A stretch of DNA of 5,319 bases from Longimicrobiales bacterium (lineage in GTDB: Bacteria > Gemmatimonadota > Gemmatimonadetes > Longimicrobiales > Gaopeijiaceae), in assembly GCA_022428035.1 (NCBI GenBank), contig JAKMDG010000424.1:1-5319 (forward strand), read 5' to 3'. The notes beneath the pieces were generated by a model. It saw only the letters and a program-made list of their open reading frames with translations. It was not told the origin of the DNA and did no database searches. The translations under genes were made by a program, and so were the position numbers. Positions 1 through 5,319 of this stretch are shown piece after piece; position 1 is the stretch's first letter, and every line of letters starts with the position of its first letter.

Positions 1-692
1 TTTTGCATACCGGTGATTCGGCGGTGCCCTCGGAGCATGGGTTGCTCACGACGGCCGCGTGTGACGCGTCCGGAGGGCTCGCCTATGCGCTGGAGGGATC
101 CGTGTTCATCGCGGGTGCCGCGATCCAGTGGCTACGCGACGAGCTTGGACTTGTCTCGGCGGCCGGTGACTCGGAGGCGATGGCGGCGGCACTGGCCGAC
201 AACGGGGGCGTCTATTTCGTGCCGGGATTCGTGGGCCTGGGGGCGCCGCACTGGGAGGCAGACGCACGAGGCTCGATCTTCGGCCTCACTCGAGGCACCT
301 CGTCCGCGCACATCGTTCGGGCGGCGTTAGAGGCGATGGCGTATGGCACGACCGAGGTTCTTCGAGCCATGGAAGCCGATTCCGGTGTAGAGACGGCCGA
401 GTTGCGAGTCGACGGCGGTGCTTCACTGAACGACTGGCTCATGCAATTTCAGGCAGACGTCACCCACGTCCCTGTCCGTCGGCCTCCGATCGTCGAAACG
501 ACGGCCCTGGGGGCGGCCGGCCTGGCCGGTCTCGCCGCCGGCGTCTGGACGGACGCGGAAGACTTCCTCAGTGCACAGGGTGGTGCGGCTCGATTCGAGC
601 CCGGGCCGGGCGCCGGGGAACGAGCAAGCGCCATGAGGGGTTGGAACCGCGCGGTGAGAGCTGCACTCTCTTGGGCTCGCGATCAGAGCTAA
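1..692 (+). CDS. glpK: Glycerol kinase, C-terminal 229 residues (5' end outside window)
   Basis: This is the C-terminal part of an FGGY-family kinase that phosphorylates glycerol to sn-glycerol 3-phosphate with ATP in the cytoplasm. The frame is open from the left edge (first full codon at base 3) to TAA at 690-692. The visible part starts at L-H-T-G followed by GLLTTAAC and YALEGSVFIAGAAIQWLRD (about residues 28-46), which closely follow E. coli GlpK; E. coli has N-T-G where this protein has H-T-G. FGGY signature 2 fits at residues 90-110 (from GSIFGL to RAALE). The LRVDGGASLNDWLMQFQ stretch and TALGAAGLAGLA match the second actin-like (ATP-binding) domain. The end, WNRAVRAALSW, matches the usual GlpK terminus, so the 3' end is intact. 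E. coli GlpK is about 500 residues, so more than half lies upstream. It has no functional link to the ccm genes downstream. Xylulokinase or another FGGY kinase is less likely given the GlpK-like motifs. Confidence 0.95.
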   Translation, partial: LHTGDSAVPSEHGLLTTAACDASGGLAYALEGSVFIAGAAIQWLRDELGLVSAAGDSEAMAAALADNGGVYFVPGFVGLGAPHWEADARGSIFGLTRGTSSAHIVRAALEAMAYGTTEVLRAMEADSGVETAELRVDGGASLNDWLMQFQADVTHVPVRRPPIVETTALGAAGLAGLAAGVWTDAEDFLSAQGGAARFEPGPGAGERASAMRGWNRAVRAALSWARDQS

Positions 693-789
693 GCTCCTGC
701 GTGTACGGGGTTTTCCGGACTGTGCGGGGGAGCGGTGTGCAGGCTAGATTTTCCGAACGTTCCGCACGACATGGCTCGGAGAGGACGGT
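693..789 (+). promoter_or_regulatory. Intergenic gap before the ccm cluster; probable site of its promoter
   Basis: These 97 bp separate glpK from ccmE and are the only sizeable non-coding stretch in the window. Since every later junction is overlapping or under 20 nt, a promoter for the ccm genes would most simply lie here, though read-through from glpK is possible. A TAGATT at 745-750 resembles a -10 box, but no convincing -35 lies about 17 bp upstream, so I do not assign a promoter. No hairpin followed by a T-run was found to serve as a glpK terminator. The gap ends in a good Shine-Dalgarno, GGAGAGGA at 778-785, 4 nt before the ccmE ATG. The location is inferred from layout and not from a recognised motif. 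Confidence 0.35.
711..758 (+). repeat. Imperfect 10-bp direct repeat TTTTCCGRAC
   Basis: TTTTCCGGAC at 711-720 recurs as TTTTCCGAAC at 749-758 (9 of 10 identical, 38 bp apart start to start). The second copy runs into the 8-bp palindrome GAACGTTC (755-762). In addition, GTGCGG at 722-727 is the reverse complement of CCGCAC at 762-767. This arrangement could be a paired regulator site in front of ccmE, but short matches of this kind also arise by chance, and I recognise no known operator. Confidence 0.25.
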
Positions 790-1221
790 ATGAAGAAGAA
801 CGGACGATTCATGGTTGGTCTCGTCGGCGTAGCCGCCGTCGTCACATACCTGATATGGACCGGCGTCAGTGAGACGATGGTCTACTACATGACCCCAGTC
901 GAACTGATCGAGAAGGTCGCGGAGGATCCCACGTTCCACGATGTGGGCGTGAAGGTCGGCGGCATGGCTGTGCCGGGATCGTATTCGCGGGGTGAAGGGG
1001 AGTTGCTCCACATCTTCACGGTACGCGACATGGTCGACGAGTCCGCGACGTTCGTTGTGGAATACCGGGACGCCCTGCCCGATACGTTTACGGACAAGAT
1101 CGAGGTCGTGCTGGAAGGGAAGCTGCGAGCCGATGGCGTCTTTGAGGCGACAACCCTTCTGACCAAGTGCGGCAGTCGGTACGAGGCCTCGCCTGAGGAG
1201 CTCGCAGGGACCGGTCAGTGA
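790..1221 (+). CDS. ccmE: Periplasmic heme chaperone CcmE, Cys-type (CxxxY) variant
   Basis: CcmE binds heme covalently on the periplasmic face of the inner membrane and passes it to CcmF for attachment to apocytochrome c. The 143-residue protein has a short basic N-terminus (MKKNGR), one membrane helix at about 7-24, then a small beta-barrel (OB-fold) domain. Family marks are VKVGGMAVPGS (54-64), the FTVRD strand (76-80), VEYRDALPDTF (90-100, classical V-x-Y-x-G-x-LPD-x-F) and VVLEGKL (106-112). At the heme-binding site the sequence is TKCGSRYEA: Cys127 replaces the classical His, and Tyr131 is kept, giving CxxxY. Archaea and Desulfovibrio-type bacteria have such CcmE proteins. The tail after the motif is only 12 residues long. 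ATG at 790 is chosen because GGAGAGGA (778-785) sits just before it and the membrane helix follows directly; an ATG at 771 is out of frame. The stop TGA overlaps the ccmF GTG by two bases. Confidence 0.95.
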   Translation: MKKNGRFMVGLVGVAAVVTYLIWTGVSETMVYYMTPVELIEKVAEDPTFHDVGVKVGGMAVPGSYSRGEGELLHIFTVRDMVDESATFVVEYRDALPDTFTDKIEVVLEGKLRADGVFEATTLLTKCGSRYEASPEELAGTGQ

Positions 1222-3278
1222 CGATCCTCGGGGAGTTCGCGCTATGGATCTCCCTACCGGTGGCCGTGTGGGGAATGGTGCTGGGTTACGCAGGCGGCCG
1301 GACGCTCCGCGGAGACCTGGTGCTCAGCGCCGAACGCAGCATTTATGCGGTGTTCGGCCTCCTGCTCATCGCCTCGCTAGGCGTCGGAGCAGCATTTCTG
1401 GGTGACCGCTTCGAGTACTGGTACGTAGCCAATTACTCGAACGCGAATCTGGAGCTGTTCTACAAGGTCACAGGCTTGTGGGCCGGGCAGCGGGGCTCGC
1501 TTCTCTTCTGGGCCGTCCTGCTCGCGTTCTTCGCTGTGATCACCGTGTTCACGAACCGGAAGAAGAATCGGGAGTTCATGCCGTATGTCGCGGGTGTGCT
1601 CCAGACCATCCTGCTCTTCTTCATTGTCGTTCTGCTCTTTGCGGATGTGAACCCGTTCGAGCGCCTGGATTTCACTCCGGCCGACGGACGTGGGTTGAAT
1701 CCGCAGCTCCAGAATTACTGGATGACGATTCACCCGCCGACGCTGTACCTCGGGTTTACGGCCTTCACCATCCCGTTCGCGTTTGCCGTGGCGGCGCTAC
1801 TCAACGGGCGACTGGACGCGCGGTGGATTCAGCTCACTCGTCGTTGGATTCTCACGAGTTGGCTTTTCCTCTCCGTCGGCATCGTCTTCGGAATGCGCTG
1901 GGCTTACGAAGAGTTGGGTTGGGGTGGGTACTGGTTCTGGGATCCTGTGGAGAACGCGTCGCTACTGCCGTGGCTGACGGCGACGGCATTTCTGCACTCG
2001 ATTCAAATCCAGGAAAACCGTGGCATGTTGAAGGTCTGGAACATGTCTCTGGTGCTCGTGACGTTTCTGCTCACCATCTTCGCGACGTTCCTGACTCGCT
2101 CCGGACTGATCGAGTCCGTGCACTCGTTCGCCCAGGAACTGAAGATTGCCTACATCTTCCTCAGCTTCATGGGTACGGTACTCGCAGCGTCGGTTGTGCT
2201 GATTCTGTATCGGCTTCCGCAGCTCCGATCTGAAAACCAGATCGAATCATTCGTATCTCGCGAGTCCGCCTTCCTGTTCAACAACCTTCTGTTGCTGGGC
2301 GCGGCGTTCTCCGTGATGTGGGGCACCATGTTCCCGCTGATCTCCGAAGGCTTCACCGGGCAGGAGATTTCGGTGGGTCCGCCGTTCTTCGAGAAGGTGA
2401 ACTTCCCGATCGGACTCATGCTGCTGACGCTCGTCGGGGTCGGCCCGGTGATCGCATGGCGGCGCGCGACGAAGCGAAATCTTCAGAAGAACTTCACGAT
2501 TCCCGTGACTGTCGGTGCCGTGACCGGTATCGGGCTGTTCGCTCAGGGCATCAGGCATGAGCTGGCGTTGGTCACGTGGAGCATCTCCGCATTCGTTCTC
2601 ACCGTGATCGCGACCGAGTTCTGGAAGGGTACGCGGGCGCGCGCACGGATTGAGGGTGAGGGATATGTGCTCGCCTTCTTCCACCTGATTTCAAGGAACC
2701 GTCGACGATGGGGTGGCTACATCGTCCATGTTGGCTTCGTGATGCTGTGTATTGCGTTCGCCGGGGCAGCGTACAACACGGATAGTCGCTTCAATGTGCA
2801 GCCGGGCGATGTCGTCGAGGTGGAATCTCCGTTCGGTCACACATACGAGCTGACCTACGAGGGACTCTCGATGTCGATCGGGCGCGGGGAGAGAAATCTT
2901 CTCTGGCAGGCGATCGCCACGGTCTCCGTTCGTCGGGATGGGGTGCCGAAGGGGGTGCTGACCACCGAAAAGCGCCAGTACACCAATCGCGACACGCAGC
3001 CGATGACCGAGGTGGGCATCCAGTCAATCGTGCAGGAGGATCTATATCTGATTCTCTCGGCCATGAATGACACTGGTGGTGCTCTTCGAAACGATCCGGG
3101 TGCTCAAGGCATCGATCTCCAGGTGCTGATCAAGCCGCTCGTGAACTGGATCTGGATCGGATGTCTCTTCATCACACTCGGAACCGTGATTGCACTTTGG
3201 CCGAGCATCGATCGGACTCGTCGCCCGCGGGAACGGGTTGCTGGGGCAACGGAACCCGCCGCGGCGGGGGCCGACTGA
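1218..3278 (+). CDS. ccmF: Cytochrome c heme lyase subunit CcmF
   Basis: CcmF is a polytopic membrane protein of the HCP (heme-handling) family that takes heme from holo-CcmE and helps ligate it to the CxxCH cysteines of apocytochrome c. The protein is 686 residues, slightly longer than E. coli CcmF (about 650), with roughly 15 hydrophobic segments. The periplasmic WWD domain is WGGYWFWDPVENAS (235-248); Tyr238 stands where proteobacterial CcmF has Trp. All four conserved histidines appear present: H172 in IHPPTLYLGF, H260 in FLHS, H302 in ESVHSF and H504 in YIVHVGF. By alignment to E. coli these correspond to H173, H261, H303 and H491 (two periplasmic heme ligands and two transmembrane heme b ligands). 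A periplasmic domain (about 520-640) precedes the last helix (641-660) and a short basic/Ala-rich tail. The start is GTG at 1218, inside the ccmE stop (GTGA), with AGGGA at 1206-1210 as ribosome site. This suggests translational coupling to ccmE. Confidence 0.97.
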   Translation: MTILGEFALWISLPVAVWGMVLGYAGGRTLRGDLVLSAERSIYAVFGLLLIASLGVGAAFLGDRFEYWYVANYSNANLELFYKVTGLWAGQRGSLLFWAVLLAFFAVITVFTNRKKNREFMPYVAGVLQTILLFFIVVLLFADVNPFERLDFTPADGRGLNPQLQNYWMTIHPPTLYLGFTAFTIPFAFAVAALLNGRLDARWIQLTRRWILTSWLFLSVGIVFGMRWAYEELGWGGYWFWDPVENASLLPWLTATAFLHSIQIQENRGMLKVWNMSLVLVTFLLTIFATFLTRSGLIESVHSFAQELKIAYIFLSFMGTVLAASVVLILYRLPQLRSENQIESFVSRESAFLFNNLLLLGAAFSVMWGTMFPLISEGFTGQEISVGPPFFEKVNFPIGLMLLTLVGVGPVIAWRRATKRNLQKNFTIPVTVGAVTGIGLFAQGIRHELALVTWSISAFVLTVIATEFWKGTRARARIEGEGYVLAFFHLISRNRRRWGGYIVHVGFVMLCIAFAGAAYNTDSRFNVQPGDVVEVESPFGHTYELTYEGLSMSIGRGERNLLWQAIATVSVRRDGVPKGVLTTEKRQYTNRDTQPMTEVGIQSIVQEDLYLILSAMNDTGGALRNDPGAQGIDLQVLIKPLVNWIWIGCLFITLGTVIALWPSIDRTRRPRERVAGATEPAAAGAD

Positions 3279-3284
3279 GCCCGC

Positions 3285-3288
3285 GAGG
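3285..3288 (+). promoter_or_regulatory. Ribosome binding site deciding the zinc-ribbon gene start
   Basis: GAGG lies 9 nt before ATG 3298 in the 19-nt gap after the ccmF stop. It favours ATG 3298 over the adjacent in-frame ATG 3301 (12 nt away) and over the upstream TTG at 3190, which would overlap the last ccmF helix by 89 bases. Confidence 0.5.
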
Positions 3289-3297
3289 CATCCGGGG

Positions 3298-3729
3298 ATG
3301 ATGTTCAACGTCGGTGTCGTGCTCGTCGCTGCGGCGGTGGTGCTTTTCATCCTCCAGCCACTCGTCAGGGGAATCCACGCGTCGCTCGAGCGAGATGATG
3401 ATGAACTGACGGAGACCGAGGCTAGGAAGAGGGTTGCGCTCCTGGCTCTGAGGGATGTCGAGTATGACTTCCTCGCCGGCAAGCTCGATGAGGACGACTA
3501 TCGATCTCTGAAGAGCGAATTGACGGCCGAAGCGCTCGCCGCGCTCGAGGCGGACGAAGCCTCTAAGGCCGGTGGTGCAGGAGACGAGGCGCTAGAGGCC
3601 GAGATCGCTCGACTTCGGGAGGCGCTCAATTCGGGTACTCCTTGCTCCTCCTGCTCCTACTCGAACGCCGATGGTAGCCGCTTTTGTTCGGCGTGCGGGC
3701 ATGCGCTCGCTGAGGCCGTGGCCGGGTGA
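3298..3729 (+). CDS. Membrane-anchored CcmI-like protein with C-terminal zinc ribbon
   Basis: I do not recognise a named family for this 143-residue protein; its function is inferred only from shape and position. One membrane helix spans about 4-22. It is followed by a charged, predicted helical region (28-110) containing RKRVALLALRDVEYDFLAGKLDEDDYRSL (43-71 in outline), which resembles the 'ALR-D-x-x-GKLs-DY' segment of the CcmI cytoplasmic loop. A second helical stretch, EALEAEIARLREAL (97-110), could form a coiled coil. The C-terminus is a zinc ribbon, C116-x2-C119-x10-C130-x2-C133-G. Basic residues sit after the membrane helix (R24, R32) and none before it, so by the positive-inside rule the ribbon should be cytoplasmic. 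CcmI's TPR domain and second membrane helix are absent. The gene lies between ccmF and ccmA, 19 nt after ccmF, and its TGA overlaps the ccmA GTG. A role as a scaffold or regulatory partner of the Ccm complex is plausible but unproven. Confidence 0.85.
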   Translation: MMFNVGVVLVAAAVVLFILQPLVRGIHASLERDDDELTETEARKRVALLALRDVEYDFLAGKLDEDDYRSLKSELTAEALAALEADEASKAGGAGDEALEAEIARLREALNSGTPCSSCSYSNADGSRFCSACGHALAEAVAG

Positions 3730-4514
3730 CCGTCGGTATGTCAGCTGCGGCAGATATCCTCGGTGTCGATGGAGCCGACCACCTCGATCGCGATCGCTCC
3801 GGTGGCGCGGTTCTTCAGGCGCGGGGGCTCTGTCGTGAGTACGGCACCGTCATTGCGGTGGATGGCATAGACCTCTCCATGGCTGAGGGAGAGTTTCTCA
3901 CGATCTTCGGTCCGAATGGGGCAGGGAAGTCTACGCTACTTGGCATGCTCGCGGGTGCGATGCGTCCAACAGCCGGATCGGTGTCGGTGCGGGGCCAGGC
4001 GCTCTCGTCTTCTGATACAGACTGGAGACACCGCATCGGCATGTTGTCCCACAAGGGCTTCCTGTATGGTCGGCTCACCGTGGAGGAAAACCTGCGCTTC
4101 TACGGCAAGCTGTTCGGCCTGACGGATCTGGACGAAAGGATCCCCGCACGACTCGAGCAGGTTGGGTTGACCAGACGGATCCGATTCGAGGCGCGCCAGC
4201 TTTCCCATGGGATGCGGCAACGACTCTCTTTGGCCCGAGCGCTCTTGCATGATCCTGATGTCGTGTTGCTGGACGAGCCGTACACGGGACTGGATCCGTC
4301 AGCCGCCAGCGTACTCCGCAATGTTCTCGACGAACTCAAGGACGGGCGCCGGACTGTGGTGATGGTGACGCACAACTTGCGGGAGGGGCTCGAGATGGCC
4401 ACCCGCGTGGCGGTGCAGGTCGCCGGTCGCTTTGCCTGGGAAGGCGATAACACGGGGCTCGGGCGGCAGGATTTCGAGCGCCACTACCACGACGTCGTCG
4501 AGGGCCTTCCATGA
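3726..4514 (+). CDS. ccmA: Heme ABC exporter ATP-binding subunit CcmA
   Basis: CcmA is the cytoplasmic ATPase of the CcmABC complex; ATP hydrolysis is needed to release heme-loaded CcmE. The 262-residue protein has Walker A GPNGAGKST (62-70), signature LSHGMRQR (159-166), Walker B VVLLDEP (179-185), D-loop GLD (188-190) and the switch His216 in VMVTHN. At the Q-loop, aligning HKGFLYGRLT (109-118) with E. coli CcmA puts Lys110 where E. coli has Gln. The protein is about 55 residues longer than E. coli CcmA (about 207). About 28 residues precede the ABC core, and the tail after the H-loop is about 46 residues, ending FERHYHDVVEG. The start is taken as GTG 3726, which overlaps the previous stop (GTGA) and has GAGG at 3712-3715; ATG 3738, four codons later, is a fair alternative. 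The location between a Ccm gene and ccmB supports CcmA rather than a generic ABC ATPase. Confidence 0.93.
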   Translation: MTVGMSAAADILGVDGADHLDRDRSGGAVLQARGLCREYGTVIAVDGIDLSMAEGEFLTIFGPNGAGKSTLLGMLAGAMRPTAGSVSVRGQALSSSDTDWRHRIGMLSHKGFLYGRLTVEENLRFYGKLFGLTDLDERIPARLEQVGLTRRIRFEARQLSHGMRQRLSLARALLHDPDVVLLDEPYTGLDPSAASVLRNVLDELKDGRRTVVMVTHNLREGLEMATRVAVQVAGRFAWEGDNTGLGRQDFERHYHDVVEGLP

Positions 4515-5191
4515 GCACATACCTTACCCAGGTGTGGGCCATCGTCTGGAAAGACCTGCTCCTGGAGATCCGCTCAAGGGAACGAATCGCGGCGATGGGG
4601 GCGTTCGCCGTTCTCGCCGGGGTGCTGTTCAATTTTTCCATCGATACGACCACGACCCGACCTGAGAATGTAGCGGCCGGGCTCATCTGGATGACCCTGG
4701 TGTTTGGGGGACTCCTGGGCGTGGGTCGCACGTTCCACCTGGAGGCGCAGGATGGCGCCTTTCAGGGCGTGCTCATGTCGCCCGCGCCCAAGGATGCCGT
4801 CTTCCTGGCGAAGACGACTGCGAATTTCGCCCTTCTCTATGCGGTGTCACTGCTTGTGTTGGGTGTATTTAGCCTCTTTTTTGGACTCGACCTCGGTCAG
4901 AACCTTGGATGGGTCGTCCTTGTGCTCGGACTCGGCTCGCTTGGTTTCGTGGCCCTGGGAACGCTCTTTGCGGCTGTTTCGGTCGGGACGAGCATGGGTG
5001 AAACGCTGCTCCCGGTGCTCGTATTTCCACTTTTGGTTCCTATGGTGATTTACGGTGTGGGCACGACGACTCGCCTCATTGACGGGCGACCGTTCAACGA
5101 GGTCGAAGGCAATGTGCGCATGCTGGGCGCGTTTGCATTGGCCGCGCTGGCGGCTGGAGCTGTGCTCTTCCGATTCGTAGTGGAGGATTGA
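4511..5191 (+). CDS. ccmB: Heme exporter membrane subunit CcmB
   Basis: CcmB is the permease-like membrane partner of CcmA and CcmC in the complex that forms and releases holo-CcmE. The protein has 226 residues (E. coli CcmB is 220) and about six membrane helices near 27-43, 55-72, 103-125, 131-156, 165-187 and 203-222. The N-terminal segment VWKDLLLEIRSRER (12-25) is the amphipathic cytoplasmic stretch typical of CcmB ('KDL..E.R'). The loop after helix 2, RTFHLEAQDGAFQGVLMSP (73-91), matches the family's F-x-x-E-x-x-x-G-x-L region. It continues into PKDAVFLAK (93-101). ATG 4511 overlaps the ccmA stop (ATGA), with GAGGG at 4500-4504 placed 6 nt before it. The protein ends RFVVED, and its TGA shares one base with the ccmC ATG. 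Length and fit look intact. Confidence 0.94.
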   Translation: MSTYLTQVWAIVWKDLLLEIRSRERIAAMGAFAVLAGVLFNFSIDTTTTRPENVAAGLIWMTLVFGGLLGVGRTFHLEAQDGAFQGVLMSPAPKDAVFLAKTTANFALLYAVSLLVLGVFSLFFGLDLGQNLGWVVLVLGLGSLGFVALGTLFAAVSVGTSMGETLLPVLVFPLLVPMVIYGVGTTTRLIDGRPFNEVEGNVRMLGAFALAALAAGAVLFRFVVED

Positions 5192-5319
5192 TGTCAACGG
5201 CAGGAATGAGACGGGGTGGACTGGTGCTCACGGTCCTTGGCCTCCTCGGGCTGATCACGCTCTACTGGATGTCTTTCTTCTGGGTCGACACCGAGGTGAA
5301 CCAGGGGGTGGTCCAGCGC
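5191..5319 (+). CDS. ccmC: Heme-handling membrane protein CcmC, N-terminal 43 residues (3' end outside window)
   Basis: CcmC is a WWD-domain membrane protein that delivers heme to CcmE at the periplasmic surface. Only 43 codons are visible: a basic start (MSTAGMRRGG), a first membrane helix at about 11-32, and a periplasmic segment VDTEVNQGVVQR (32-43). The Q-G-x-x-Q-R pattern is what normally precedes the conserved YIHVP motif in CcmC/CcsA-type proteins. The WWD domain and heme ligands would lie beyond the edge, so the call rests on this short motif plus position right after ccmB. The start ATG 5191 overlaps the ccmB stop by one base (TGATG) and has a strong GGAGG at 5182-5186, 4 nt upstream. 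Confidence 0.85.
   Translation, partial: MSTAGMRRGGLVLTVLGLLGLITLYWMSFFWVDTEVNQGVVQR

Noticed and set aside
656..670. GAGAG-CTGCA-CTCTC hairpin near the end of glpK as a terminator
   Set aside because: Only a 5-bp stem, located inside the coding region, and with no T-run after it.
745..750. TAGATT as the -10 box of a ccmE promoter
   Set aside because: The expected -35 position holds GTGCGG, which does not resemble a consensus; too weak to annotate as a promoter on its own.
568..1011. 147-codon reading frame on the minus strand across the glpK-ccmE gap
   Set aside because: It overlaps two well-supported genes, is Arg/His/Pro-rich like an antisense shadow of high-GC coding DNA, and shows no recognisable motif.
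1478..2233. 251-codon plus-strand frame inside ccmF
   Set aside because: It is an out-of-frame shadow; the ccmF frame has clear family motifs throughout this region.
3190..3297. Longer zinc-ribbon protein starting at TTG 3190
   Set aside because: It would overlap the last ccmF helix and tail by 89 bases; the added residues are Arg/Pro/Gly-rich with no family look, while ATG 3298 has a GAGG site and leads straight into the membrane helix.
3042..3482. 146-codon minus-strand frame over the ccmF/zinc-ribbon junction
   Set aside because: Low-complexity Ser/Arg-rich translation opposite two real genes, with no domain or ribosome site seen.
3643..3699. The two CxxC pairs of the zinc-ribbon protein as a CcmH-like thiol-reducing site
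   Set aside because: CcmH has a single LRCxxC in the periplasm. Here the spacing and Cys-Gly ending are those of a zinc ribbon, and the charge pattern around the membrane helix places the domain in the cytoplasm.

Overview
This is a high-GC bacterial window with every gene on the + strand. It holds the 3' end of a glycerol kinase gene (glpK), a 97-bp gap, and then a tightly packed cytochrome c maturation (System I, Ccm) gene cluster running off the right edge: ccmE, ccmF, a small membrane-anchored zinc-ribbon gene, ccmA, ccmB and the first 43 codons of ccmC. I see no RNA gene, mobile element, CRISPR array or clear terminator.

The Ccm cluster is not the Escherichia coli type. The order is E-F-(zinc ribbon)-A-B-C rather than ABCDEFGH. 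CcmE carries Cys-x-x-x-Tyr (C127, Y131) where the classical heme chaperone has His-x-x-x-Tyr. This matches the 'variant System I' described for archaea, some sulfate reducers and some other bacteria, which was reported together with absence of CcmH. No CcmH is visible here. Between ccmF and ccmA, the window instead has a 143-residue protein made of one N-terminal membrane helix, a charged helical stretch resembling the cytoplasmic loop of CcmI, and a C-terminal CxxC...CxxC zinc ribbon. It is the least explained gene in the window.

How the genes work together: CcmA (ATPase), CcmB and CcmC (membrane proteins) load heme onto periplasmic CcmE and release holo-CcmE. CcmF (WWD heme-handling protein with all four expected histidines) takes heme from CcmE and ligates it to apocytochrome c. 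The reading frames are probably translationally coupled: stop and start codons overlap at E/F (GTGA), zinc ribbon/A (GTGA), A/B (ATGA) and B/C (TGATG), with only 19 nt between ccmF and the zinc-ribbon gene. This suggests one operon starting just after glpK.

The gene order, the CcmF motif (WGGYW instead of WGGWW) and the CcmE Cys variant point away from Alpha- and Gammaproteobacteria. Gemmatimonadota or a similar high-GC phylum would fit, but this is a weak guess from memory of such clusters and not something the sequence proves.
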